Shown here: positions 39,656 to 49,131 of the stretch, piece after piece
How the letters are laid out: each line of letters starts with the position of its first letter
Numbering within the stretch: position 1 is the first letter of the stretch
Source: Ferruginibacter sp.
GTDB taxonomy: Bacteria; Bacteroidota; Bacteroidia; Chitinophagales; Chitinophagaceae
NCBI GenBank assembly: GCA_025350645.1
Contig: JANXXM010000125.1
Coordinates: 1-64,000 of the forward strand
Direction: 5' to 3'
Length of the DNA stretch: 64,000 nt
Translations under genes and position numbers: made by a program
Notes under the pieces: generated by a model
The model's input: the letters and a program-made list of their open reading frames with translations, nothing else
Databases searched by the model: none
What the model was told of the DNA's origin: nothing

Positions 39656-39973
39656 TAAATTATTTTTTTATTGCAATCTTTATACCTTATCATGAGAGCG
39701 ATTTACTTATAAGTATACTAAAAAAATAATAATGATGCGCAGTAGTCATAAATAATCAAAAAATAAGATTAATGTACTCAAAATATATTTCTTCTTGCTG
39801 ATGTACTTTAATACTTTTAGGGAAAAAGGTATGGAGCGTAAATAAAGAAATACTTTATTAAAGTAATTTAATTACATTACTAGAAATATTATTTTAATTA
39901 ACAACCATTACAAAAAGTATAAATTTCCCTGCCTTAAAATGGTGTTCTTTTACCTATTTCATATCTTAGCCGC
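39656..39973. other. About 320-bp spacer upstream of the DtxR-like gene
   Basis: A+T-rich, with no small gene seen. A near-consensus -7 box (TATCTTAGC, one mismatch to TAnnTTTG) at 39962-39970 ends 3 bp before the ATG, which would make the regulator mRNA leaderless. No clear palindromic operator was found. Confidence 0.4.
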
Positions 39974-40630
39974 ATGAATACTTATGCCGAAGAAAATTAT
40001 TTAAAAGCTCTTTTTAATTTAAGCGATGAAAAAGGAGAAGTAACCGTGCAGGAACTAAGCCAACAGTTGCAAATAAAAATGCCTTCTGTAAACAGTATGA
40101 TTAAAAAACTGGCAGAAAAGAAAATGGTGTATTACGAAAGTTATAAGCCTATAAAACTTACAGATAAAGGCAAAAAAGAAGCCGGGCTTATTATAAGAAA
40201 GCACCGGCTTACAGAAATGTATCTTGTTGAAAAAATGGGCTTTGGCTGGGAGCAGGTACATGAAATTGCGGAGCAGATAGAGCATTTACAATCTCCTTTA
40301 TTTTTTGATAAAATGGATGAAGCACTGGAGTTTCCTTCTGTAGACCCACATGGCTCGCCCATACCAGATAAACAAGGGCGCATACAATGGCTGCAATATA
40401 AAAAGCTAAGCGATACAAAGCCCGGCGACAGAGTAAAACTTAGTGCTGTTACGCATTCTTCAGAAGATTTTTTAAAATTTTTAAACAGCCGCGGACTTTA
40501 CCTGGGCCTCATATTGAAAGTGACAGCGATAGAAAATTTTGATAGCAGCATGATGGTAAGTTATGGTAAAAAAACAAATGAAACACTGAGTAAAATGGTA
40601 ACAGAAAAATTGCTTACTGAAAAAATTTAA
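39974..40630 (+). CDS. DtxR/MntR family metal-dependent transcriptional regulator
   Basis: 218 residues. The N-terminal winged helix ('EENYLKALFNLSDEKGEVTVQELSQQL', 'MPSVNSMIKKLAEKKMVYYESYKPIKLTDKG') is followed by a dimerisation/metal-binding domain with the family's Glu/His ligands ('HRLTEMYLVEKMGFGWEQVHEIAEQIEH', 'DPHGSPIP') and a C-terminal SH3-like domain. It likely represses or activates Mn/Fe transport genes when metal is bound. No metal transporter adjoins it, though the cation-efflux gene lies elsewhere in the window. Confidence 0.9.
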   Translation: MNTYAEENYLKALFNLSDEKGEVTVQELSQQLQIKMPSVNSMIKKLAEKKMVYYESYKPIKLTDKGKKEAGLIIRKHRLTEMYLVEKMGFGWEQVHEIAEQIEHLQSPLFFDKMDEALEFPSVDPHGSPIPDKQGRIQWLQYKKLSDTKPGDRVKLSAVTHSSEDFLKFLNSRGLYLGLILKVTAIENFDSSMMVSYGKKTNETLSKMVTEKLLTEKI

Positions 40631-40668
40631 AAATGATTATTAAAATAATTACCGGCAATACAAATTTA

Positions 40669-41679
40669 TTATTTAAAATAAATCTCCGTAGCACCATAAC
40701 CATATAAAGGATTAAACTGATTTACGAAAGATTTTACTTCTTTTTTTAACCGAAGTATTTCGTGTATTTCGTTTCGCAAAACGCCTTCGCCCACACCATG
40801 TATAACAATAAACGTGGGTTGTTTATGTGCTACAGCAAGTTCATAATATTTTTCAAAGGTATTTACCTGTAGCGTAAGCATTTCAAAGTTGGTGAGGGAT
40901 GCAGGTTTATCTGTCAATTTTTCTATGTGTAAATCTATCACAGATCTTGCTGGTGGCAGGTTTTCCCGAATTTTGCCTGCATCAAAAATTCTAAACCCGG
41001 CATTGCCCAGGCTGCTAAGGTCTACCTTGTCGTCATTAAGTTTTTCGGGATAATGAGTAAACAATTCATAAGAAAATGAGGCTTCATTTTTAAGCTGCGT
41101 TTCTTCAATTTTTTTAAATAATTGCTTGCCCCGAAGTTTAAAAAATACTTCATTAAAAGCTACTTTCTTTTTATCGGGGTTTGCAAGGCTAAATTCAAAT
41201 TCAAATTTTGGTGCTTCACCCATATCATCAAAACTTACATCGTGCAGGTAAAATTCTGATAAGCCATCCACTTTATTTTTCAGGTTAAAGGAACTTTCCC
41301 CATCAAAAACTAGATCATAAGTAAAATTATAGGCTTCTTCATTTTGGTTAACAAGGTAAATTTTTAATTTTTCTACCAGGTCATCATCAAATACATCTTT
41401 ATCAAATACCGGTATAAAATTTAAAAATACCCCATCTCCTGTTTTCTTTTTTACGGTTTTCTTTTCCCGTTTTACATCATCCACATATATTTTCTTTTTC
41501 TCCACTACTTTTTTTTTCGAAAACATTTTAAAATAAGGAAAATCTATCTGATCCATATATGCCGGAAACCTTACCCCACGCACTTCTATCATTACCATTT
41601 TTTCATTCATAATTTCTACTACTACCCCATCTTCATCCGTTTGCAGTACCAGTATTTTATCGCCCACTTCATATTTCAT
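40669..41679 (-). CDS. DUF2027 and Smr domain protein
   Basis: 336 residues. The N-terminal SH3-like segment ('YEVGDKILVLQTDEDGVVVEI') is followed by a DUF2027 domain and a C-terminal Smr domain ('SVIDLHIEKL', 'FIVIHGVGEGVLRNEIHEIL') with the D-x-H and HGxGxGxLR motifs of Smr/MutS2-type nucleases. This arrangement is typical of Bacteroidota. The nuclease substrate is unknown. It is monocistronic, with a -7 box 20 bp upstream, and separate from the caspase cluster. Confidence 0.9.
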   Translation of the reverse strand: MKYEVGDKILVLQTDEDGVVVEIMNEKMVMIEVRGVRFPAYMDQIDFPYFKMFSKKKVVEKKKIYVDDVKREKKTVKKKTGDGVFLNFIPVFDKDVFDDDLVEKLKIYLVNQNEEAYNFTYDLVFDGESSFNLKNKVDGLSEFYLHDVSFDDMGEAPKFEFEFSLANPDKKKVAFNEVFFKLRGKQLFKKIEETQLKNEASFSYELFTHYPEKLNDDKVDLSSLGNAGFRIFDAGKIRENLPPARSVIDLHIEKLTDKPASLTNFEMLTLQVNTFEKYYELAVAHKQPTFIVIHGVGEGVLRNEIHEILRLKKEVKSFVNQFNPLYGYGATEIYFK

Positions 41680-41698
41680 TTCTAAAAATCTTTAGCCT

Positions 41699-41707
41699 GC
41701 AAAAATA
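41699..41707 (-). promoter_or_regulatory. -7 promoter box of the DUF2027-Smr gene
   Basis: On the minus strand this reads TATTTTTGC, matching TAnnTTTG, 20 bp upstream of the start codon. Confidence 0.6.
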
Positions 41708-41791
41708 CACTTTCGTAGCCATAGATATTAATTCTACTGAGGCACACTTTCATTTCATAACAAAAATTACAGCTAAGTTTTTATAAAATAA

Positions 41792-44700
41792 TTATTTTAC
41801 AATCTCCACCGGAAAATCATTTCCAAAACCATAGCTGGCAGGGTATTGGGCGGCGCCATTGTATTTTTTCATTAAGGCCGGAACTTGTAATTGTAAAAAG
41901 TTTTTTAATCCATTTACTGTTATCATTTTATTGTTTGCGGCTTCGCCTTTTAATGCCTGTAACAAAACGTAAGTGAAAGCGCCATGACCCAATGAAGAAA
42001 ATTCATTGGCAAATTGCTGTGAACCGCTGGCGGCAATCCAGTGGGTGCCTGTACTTCGGGCAACTACTGCTAAACTTTTTTGTTGATTTGCATCGCCGGT
42101 TAATAAATCTGCAAAAGCTCCTGCGCTCTGGCAGGCATCAAGGATAAAAACCTGTTTTTGTGCTGGAATGTCAATAGCATACTGTTGCAACATTTTGGAG
42201 GAAATACCATTTTGAGCAAGTGCTTCATCTACATTTTTCAAATCAGTTACATCTGTTGGCACTAAATAAAATTCTTTATTTTTTTCGCTTATCACACCAT
42301 GGCCGGCATAATAAAATACCATCACATCCTGCGGTTTGGCATTTTGCTGTACTTCTTTTAGCGCAGCCAAAATACCTACTTTGTCGGCCTTATCATCGGT
42401 AATAAAATAGGTCTTGATATTCGCCATCATTGATTTTACATCTTTTTCTGTTACCTCTTTAAATGCGGTGGCGTCCGCCAGTGCATAGTTAAGGTTCAGT
42501 TTAGCATTTTTATATTGGTTTATTCCTATAACAATGAGGTGCATGGTTGCATTTTTGTCAATTTTATCAACAATAACATTGGTATTATCATTTATAACAG
42601 GTGTATTATTTGAGTTGGATGATGAGCCATCATCATAAATAATATTAATAACATCTGGCTGGCTTTCCGTGCGTTGTGTATTTAACGCAACGGCTCTTAT
42701 TTGATTTCTGCCTGGCAATAAATTAATGGTATATTTTTTACTATCACTGCCATCATTGTCTGCAACAAAGAGCCCACGGGTGGCCAAGTTTACAACTTTA
42801 CCATTGTGAAATAAACGTATCTCATCTACCTTATCGTCAGGCGCAGTTGCATTAACGGTTATTTCGGCAATACCGGTTGTATTTTGATAAGAAGGCAAAT
42901 CTGCATCAACTGTTAAGTTGCGCTGTTTTTCTGCATATTTAATTTTAACCAATGGCACTTTTTTAATAGTATTTATATCTACAGGTAAAGGATTAAATTG
43001 TTCTCCACTTAAAATCCGATTGATAAGCATAGGGGTAAAGAATTGTTCATACACCCCTTCAAGCGGAATGATTTCTTTCCCTCTGGTGTAATACATTTTT
43101 TTTAGTACTTCTGAGGACGCATCAAACCTGCCATCAGGCATTAAAGCAACCCAGTCTTCTTTCTCTTCAAACAGAATCAACTTAAATAATTCTTTTTGAT
43201 TTTTCCAATCCCAAATACGAATAGTATTGTCTGCAGAAGAAGACACAAGGAATTTATCATTACCCATCAAATCAGTGTACATTACCGAATTGCTGTGTCC
43301 TTGTAATTCGCTTGTTTTTTCAAGAGTTTCAAGATTCCAGATTTCAATGTTATTTCCTACATTTAGAAATGCAAACTTTGCATCATCGGTAACAACTGCA
43401 TTATTGATTTTTTTACTTCCAAAAGTTTTTTTATTTAGCTCTGTACCGTTTTCTGCATTAAGCCAGATTGCCTCATTATTGTAGTGGTCTATACAGAAAA
43501 TACTTGAATTTTTATTGATGAATTTGAATGAATAAATATCACCTTCTTTATCCCATAGTGTATTACCAGTTAATAAACTCATACAGGTTACCAGGTATTT
43601 ATTTTCCTCAGTGATACCCAAAAAAATAAACTTTTTATTGTCATCTGAAAATGCACCAATCCTTTCCTTTGTAAGAAGCATGTGAGTCCCATTTTTAAAA
43701 AGATAGATAATCTTTTTTGTAGCTAGATTAATGATTCGTATTTGCCTATCACCGACTATGGCCACAAGTTTTCCATCCTTTGAAAATATAACCTCGGTAG
43801 CACCACCTTCTTTTGTGAGAGTTTCGATTGCTGTATAAGTGTCGGGGGATTCAGTATTATAAATATTTATAAACTCTTGTGAAACACTTATCCCAGTTTT
43901 ACCATCGGGAGAAATACCTACCACTTGACTACTATATTTTATGTCTAGATTTTTTACTTCAAAACCATTAGGACCAATATTTAATTGTTTGAAATATTGC
44001 ATATGACTTCCCAGCAGTATCGTGTTGCTTTTAACGGCAGTTTTTAGAGCCCAAACATCTAGCACTGCGTCACCAAAATTGTTGCCTGCGCTATTGGTAT
44101 TGGTGTTAAAAGGGTATAAGTATACCGACTTACTATTGTAATTATTAGTTCCAATAAAAAATGTTCCTTTAACTGGGGAAAAACAGATACTGCTAATTTC
44201 ACCTCTGGGGGAATCAAACGGTCCGGCAACAGTCTTATTAACATAATCTAACACTACGAAATCCTTGCTACCAGCCATAACGAATTCGCCTGTATTTGCA
44301 CTAAATTCCGCCATTTGAAAATTATAGAGCGTAGTGAAGAAGCTATTCATGTGAACCGTTGTTTCCCAATTTATTTGTAGGGTTTGGGCATTAAGAAACT
44401 GAACATTATAGCTATTTGAACCAGCTTCCTGAATGGCCAGTAAAGATCCTGTTGGTGTAAAGCACCAAATATTTTTTTCTTGAGGATATACAATTAGTTC
44501 TTTTCCGCTGGTATCAATAAGCGCAGAGCCTTTGAATTTTGAATAACAAAGTAATTTATCCTCTTCTTTATTCAGCGATATACGGGGAAACTCTATGTCC
44601 CACGAATCAGCATCTGCAAGCGTATGAATTTTTTTGAAAGAATAATCTTCCAAATTTAGTTTAATAATATCCGCCTTAAATTGCTCTGAAGATGCGGAAA

Positions 44701-45094
44701 TGAAAAGTGTTTGTCCGTTAGATGTTAATGCAATGCATTTCATACCCTCCAGAAAGAATTGTTTTGTTATGGTGAATGTTTCAAAATCAAAAATCATTAG
44801 CACATCATTTCCCATTGCAATAAGTTGCCGACCATTATCTCTCAAAAGAAATTTAAAGAAAGAATAATTTTTACCATTACTTATTTTTGGAAATGAATAA
44901 AGCAATTTGCCTGAACGATTATCCCAAACCTTAGTCGTATAGTCGAGGCCGGAAGACACCAAATATTTATTATCCGGCGTAATAATTGTAGAACGCACAT
45001 CATCACCATGCCCCGCAGGGATTACCAGTTTTGGAGTTTGCGCAAAACAGTTAGCCGCCACAAAAAAAGATAAAATAAAAAATATTTTTTTCAT
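41792..45094 (-). CDS. Secreted WD40 beta-propeller and caspase (C14) protein, copy C
   Basis: 1100 residues. The signal peptide ends NCFAQ (about residue 19). WD40/beta-propeller repeats fill about 25-690 ('VIPAGHGDDVRSTIITPDNKYLVSSG', 'LQGHSNSVMYT'...'NTIRIWDW'). A linker follows ('GRFDASSEVLKKMYYTRGKEIIPLE', about 650-690), then a beta-sandwich region with two RNLxV-type motifs (42899-42922; 42755-42778 in the variant RGLFV). The C-terminal caspase p20 domain (about 850-1100) has catalytic H932 (YYAGHG) and C988 (LDACQSAG). This is the general architecture of prokaryotic caspase homologues. Substrate and trigger are unknown. It lies 22 bp downstream of copy B, so co-transcription is likely. 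Confidence 0.9.
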   Translation of the reverse strand: MKKIFFILSFFVAANCFAQTPKLVIPAGHGDDVRSTIITPDNKYLVSSGLDYTTKVWDNRSGKLLYSFPKISNGKNYSFFKFLLRDNGRQLIAMGNDVLMIFDFETFTITKQFFLEGMKCIALTSNGQTLFISASSEQFKADIIKLNLEDYSFKKIHTLADADSWDIEFPRISLNKEEDKLLCYSKFKGSALIDTSGKELIVYPQEKNIWCFTPTGSLLAIQEAGSNSYNVQFLNAQTLQINWETTVHMNSFFTTLYNFQMAEFSANTGEFVMAGSKDFVVLDYVNKTVAGPFDSPRGEISSICFSPVKGTFFIGTNNYNSKSVYLYPFNTNTNSAGNNFGDAVLDVWALKTAVKSNTILLGSHMQYFKQLNIGPNGFEVKNLDIKYSSQVVGISPDGKTGISVSQEFINIYNTESPDTYTAIETLTKEGGATEVIFSKDGKLVAIVGDRQIRIINLATKKIIYLFKNGTHMLLTKERIGAFSDDNKKFIFLGITEENKYLVTCMSLLTGNTLWDKEGDIYSFKFINKNSSIFCIDHYNNEAIWLNAENGTELNKKTFGSKKINNAVVTDDAKFAFLNVGNNIEIWNLETLEKTSELQGHSNSVMYTDLMGNDKFLVSSSADNTIRIWDWKNQKELFKLILFEEKEDWVALMPDGRFDASSEVLKKMYYTRGKEIIPLEGVYEQFFTPMLINRILSGEQFNPLPVDINTIKKVPLVKIKYAEKQRNLTVDADLPSYQNTTGIAEITVNATAPDDKVDEIRLFHNGKVVNLATRGLFVADNDGSDSKKYTINLLPGRNQIRAVALNTQRTESQPDVINIIYDDGSSSNSNNTPVINDNTNVIVDKIDKNATMHLIVIGINQYKNAKLNLNYALADATAFKEVTEKDVKSMMANIKTYFITDDKADKVGILAALKEVQQNAKPQDVMVFYYAGHGVISEKNKEFYLVPTDVTDLKNVDEALAQNGISSKMLQQYAIDIPAQKQVFILDACQSAGAFADLLTGDANQQKSLAVVARSTGTHWIAASGSQQFANEFSSLGHGAFTYVLLQALKGEAANNKMITVNGLKNFLQLQVPALMKKYNGAAQYPASYGFGNDFPVEIVK

Positions 45095-45116
45095 TCAAAT
45101 TAAATTTTAATTTTCA

Positions 45117-48100
45117 TTATTTCAACATTTCCACCGGAAAATCATTTCCAAAACCATAGCTGGCAGGGTATTGATTATTACCTCCATATTTTTTTACCAG
45201 TTCCGGTACCTGTATTTGCAAAAAGTTTTTCATTCCATTTACGGTAATCATTTTATTTGCTGCAGCCTGCCCTTTGAGTGCCTGTAATAAAACGTAGGTA
45301 AATGCACCATGGCCAAGCTCCCCAAATTCCTTTGCCGTTTCTGTACTGCCGCTTGCTGCCATCCAATGCGTACCCGTACTGCGGGCAACAACAGCTAGGC
45401 TTTTTTGCTGCTCACCATCGTGCTGCAGCATAGCATTAAAAGCTCCTGCGCTCTGGCAGGCATCTAAAATAAATAATTGTTTTTGTGCCTGTATATCTAC
45501 TGCATATTGCTGCAGTTCTTTTGCGGGAATGCCATTTTTTAACAGGCTTTCTCCCCCATCGGCAACGTCGACCGATACTAAATAAAACTCTTTATTAACC
45601 GGATTTATATAACCATGCCCTGCATAATAAAATACAAACACATCCTGCGGTTTGGCATCTCTTTTTATTTCGTTGAATGCTGTTACAATGCCAGCCTTAT
45701 CGGCTTTTGCATCTGTAATAAAATATGTTTTTACATTGGCAAGCACACTCTTTGCATCTTTTTCTATTTCTTCTTTAAACGCAGTAGCATCGGGCAATGC
45801 ATAGGCCAGCGGGTTTATTTTATTGGTATAAGCATTTATACCAACAACCATCAAATACATGGTTGCATTTTTATCAATGGAAGATATAATGCTTGTACCA
45901 TTATTTTGAATTGGTTTCGGTGTTGGCTGAATACCATTTGCTGAATAGGATACAATAATTTCATCAGGGTCACTTTCTGTACGCTGGGTATTTAATGCAA
46001 TGGCTCGTATATTATTATTGCCGGGCAGCAGCGAAAGCTGGTATTTATTTGTTTTTGAACCCCCGTTATCATCAGCCACTATCAAATTACGAGTGGTGAG
46101 TGTTACGATTTTCCCATTCTGAAATAACCGTATCTCATCAATACCATCATCTTCGGCAGATGCAGTAACAACAATATCGGCAAAGCCTGTTTTATTTTGA
46201 TAACTGGGTACATCTTCTTCCACATTAAGATTACGGGTAGCTTCGGCATAAGCAATTTTTACCTTTGGGGTACCTTTAATATTAATGTTAATGGGGTCAA
46301 ATTTTTCTCCATTTACAAGACGTGTAAAAAGGTTTGGCGTGTAAAATTTTTCGTAAACTTTATCAAGATTTACCACTTCTCTCCCCTTTAAAAAATATAG
46401 TCTTTTTATCCCATTGTCTGTTCCATCAAATCTGCCATCCGCATTTACAAAAACCCAATCCGCAGTGTTTTCAAAAATATATAGGGTTCCAAAATATTTG
46501 CCCGTTATAGCGTTATAGGCATTCATCGATTTATCTGCATGTATGGTATAAAGAATGCTATCGTTTTGTGTAAATTCGATATTGGTTACTGGCGAAGAAA
46601 TATGATCTAACCTAAACCGATTTGGACCATACACTGTCTCTACAATTGTTTCATTTTCATCTTGGTAAGTTGCAATAATATTTTCGAGCTTATGATCACC
46701 AAAAATATTTACTTCATGTTTACCATCAAACATTTTCCCATCAATAAATTTCTTTTCTGTAGCCTGCCCATTCGTTAAATTAAATTCATATAAATTTTCA
46801 CTTCCCAATACTTTCACTATTTTATCACTAGTTTTTTTAACAGCTTTTAAAATAAATGGTCTGTAATCATTGCCCTCTTTTTCAAAATCTTTTATGTTTA
46901 CGTAATTATTTCTAAGGGTGGCCGAATCATACATGAAAGGATGGCTTGCCAAAATTTTTCCGGTTTTAATATCAATAATTTTTACATATCCTTTGAAATC
47001 ATTTTCTGCAGACGCAAAAATTTCGTTGTCCTTATCCATTATTAATTGTTTAACAGCATAAGGGCTGTATGCGCTGCTTCCACCCAAGCTTTTCCATTTA
47101 GCAGATTCCATGCTTGCCGCACTAAATATTTTTTCAGATTTATTGGTTGCAAGGTTGTATTTATACAAGTTACAGGTATATGGATCGGTATCTTTTACAC
47201 CATATTGACCTATTGTGTAATATGCTATACCAGGAGTGGTTAATGTAAAAAACTCCGGCAAGCCTGCAAATTGCCTGCTAATAGTTTGATGGGTAGTGGC
47301 GAAATCTTTTACTGTGAATGCTGTTGATTTTTTGCTTTTTTTATCATAGATAAAAAAAGTGTTTTTATCTGTGGTTATTGAATTGTAGGACAGCAAAAAG
47401 CTATCTTTATTAAGTCTAATGGACGATACCACATTGGAGGGGATGGAGGGCACTGTGTCATAAATGTACACGGCTGACCGATTAAGATCAACCACATAAT
47501 TAGATTTATACATTTTAAAAGTACCTTGATTAATATTGTCTGAAACGATGGTTGATGCATTAAAACTCATCAAATTTCCTTCTCTAAAAAAAGAAGAAGT
47601 ATTTATTTCGGGCATTGCTCTTTGTACCGTTTCTTTTCCGTTATTATCAATATTAGCTTTAAAGAGTTTGTAATTATAATCAACATAAATAACGGTGTTA
47701 TTTTTTTTGGATAATGCAGCAACATAAATTTCATCACTTATATCCAGCAACTTTTTCTTTTGAATTTTATACCCCTGTGAATATATTACCAGTTCCTGTT
47801 TGTTATATCTGGTTCCCTTGTTGGTTATGTACAATAATTTATCCGCATTCGTACTTGCCTGCATAGTAATAGCAGCATACGCTGGCATAAAGGCAAACTC
47901 TCTATTATTATAAATATCCCATGTAGCCCAACCAAGCCCCTGCTTTCTTTTTTGTTGAAAAACAAACAATCCCGATTCAGGATAAACCTCAAAATTGTTT
48001 TCATTAAATGCCATGTTGGGCTCCGAAAGATTTTTTTTTGCTTCTGCAGAAATTTGCTCGTTGGCCACTTCTTTTTTTTCATCAAGGTCCAATATCTCAT

Positions 48101-48710
48101 AACCCTTTTCATTAAAATTAATAATGCGACTATTGAGCAAGGGGAAAAAGTATTTTGCACTTAGGCCAAATGCATTTAAGTATTTTAAATGCCAATAGTC
48201 CTTTACAGAGCCATTTGCAATAGTTACAGCCTTTACCATTCTACCCTCTGGCTCATTGCTATTGGCAATTGTTGGTCCGTTTGCTATGTAGTAAATGGTT
48301 TTTGAATCTTTTGAAAAAACTATCTTAGACTCTACATTTGCTATGGCTTGTAAGAATTTACCGGTAGCAGTAGAAAATATTTTTAATGAATCTTTTACGG
48401 TAATACAAGCCAATATATTTCCATCTGGAGATATGATAAGTTCTTTAAAACTGGTTACCCTAGTGGCAGTACCTGCATCCGTAGATATGTTAGCAATTGT
48501 AAAAGAGTAAAGTTGTGTCATGGTTTTAAAATTCCACATAATAATCTTTTCATCATCTGCTGTATAAAAAAATTTATTTTCTCGATCAATAATTATTTTA
48601 GATATTTTTTGGTTTAGAGCGGTAGGTATTACAATCTTGGGAGCTTGAGCAAAAGCAGCAACTTTTAATAAAGTAAATACTGTAAACGTTTTAACTACTT
48701 TAAAAATCAT
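45117..48710 (-). CDS. Secreted beta-propeller and caspase (C14) protein, copy B
   Basis: 1197 residues from the ATG at 48710, which opens a signal peptide (MIFKVVKTFTVFTLLKVAAFAQ); an ATG at 48773 would put 21 polar residues before it. The mature chain starts APKIVIPTALNQ. Degenerate beta-propeller repeats run to about 760. The linker 'GRFDGTDNGIKRLYFLKGREVV' and a beta-sandwich with two motifs (RNLNVEED 46212-46235, RNLIVADD 46068-46091) follow, then the caspase domain with H1032 (GHG) and C1085 (DACQSAG). It shares a 44-bp exact stretch with copy C at the 3' end (45130-45173 and 41805-41848). Confidence 0.9.
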   Translation of the reverse strand: MIFKVVKTFTVFTLLKVAAFAQAPKIVIPTALNQKISKIIIDRENKFFYTADDEKIIMWNFKTMTQLYSFTIANISTDAGTATRVTSFKELIISPDGNILACITVKDSLKIFSTATGKFLQAIANVESKIVFSKDSKTIYYIANGPTIANSNEPEGRMVKAVTIANGSVKDYWHLKYLNAFGLSAKYFFPLLNSRIINFNEKGYEILDLDEKKEVANEQISAEAKKNLSEPNMAFNENNFEVYPESGLFVFQQKRKQGLGWATWDIYNNREFAFMPAYAAITMQASTNADKLLYITNKGTRYNKQELVIYSQGYKIQKKKLLDISDEIYVAALSKKNNTVIYVDYNYKLFKANIDNNGKETVQRAMPEINTSSFFREGNLMSFNASTIVSDNINQGTFKMYKSNYVVDLNRSAVYIYDTVPSIPSNVVSSIRLNKDSFLLSYNSITTDKNTFFIYDKKSKKSTAFTVKDFATTHQTISRQFAGLPEFFTLTTPGIAYYTIGQYGVKDTDPYTCNLYKYNLATNKSEKIFSAASMESAKWKSLGGSSAYSPYAVKQLIMDKDNEIFASAENDFKGYVKIIDIKTGKILASHPFMYDSATLRNNYVNIKDFEKEGNDYRPFILKAVKKTSDKIVKVLGSENLYEFNLTNGQATEKKFIDGKMFDGKHEVNIFGDHKLENIIATYQDENETIVETVYGPNRFRLDHISSPVTNIEFTQNDSILYTIHADKSMNAYNAITGKYFGTLYIFENTADWVFVNADGRFDGTDNGIKRLYFLKGREVVNLDKVYEKFYTPNLFTRLVNGEKFDPININIKGTPKVKIAYAEATRNLNVEEDVPSYQNKTGFADIVVTASAEDDGIDEIRLFQNGKIVTLTTRNLIVADDNGGSKTNKYQLSLLPGNNNIRAIALNTQRTESDPDEIIVSYSANGIQPTPKPIQNNGTSIISSIDKNATMYLMVVGINAYTNKINPLAYALPDATAFKEEIEKDAKSVLANVKTYFITDAKADKAGIVTAFNEIKRDAKPQDVFVFYYAGHGYINPVNKEFYLVSVDVADGGESLLKNGIPAKELQQYAVDIQAQKQLFILDACQSAGAFNAMLQHDGEQQKSLAVVARSTGTHWMAASGSTETAKEFGELGHGAFTYVLLQALKGQAAANKMITVNGMKNFLQIQVPELVKKYGGNNQYPASYGFGNDFPVEMLK

Positions 48711-48802
48711 GGTATAATCTATTAATGAGAATTTATGCAGATAACATTTTTTATTGGGGTTATACCTTATCATGTTTAAAAGAAATAAGCATATTTATTC
48801 AA

Positions 48803-49106
48803 CTATTTTAACAACTCCACCGCAAAGACATTTCCAAAACCATAACTAGCCGGGAACTGATTGTTGCTACCATATTTTTTAGCAGTTCCGGTACCTGTAT
48901 TTGCAAAAAGTTTTTCATACCATTTACTGTAATCATTTTATTTGCTGCTGCCTGCCCTTTTAATGCCTGCAACAAAACATAGTAAATGCACCATGGCCAG
49001 GCTCGCCAAATTCCTTTGCAGTTTGGGTACTACCGCTTGCTGCCATCCAGTGCGTGCCAGTACTACGGGCTACAACAGCAAGGCTTTTTTGTTGCTCACC
49101 ACCGTG
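48803..49106 (-). pseudogene. C-terminal fragment of a fourth caspase-like gene
   Basis: Read on the minus strand, this matches the last 100 or so codons of copy B, from the 'SLAVVARSTGTHWMAASG' region to a 'VELLK-stop' end. It lacks everything upstream, including the catalytic Cys and His. Single-base losses (for example in the 'TTTTTTAGCAG' and 'CATAGTAAATGC' parts compared with copy B) break the frame. It lies between the TPR gene and copy B, showing that the cluster once had, or gained and lost, another copy. Confidence 0.85.
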
Positions 49107-49131
49107 TTAATTTTATAAACCAGTCTTCCCT

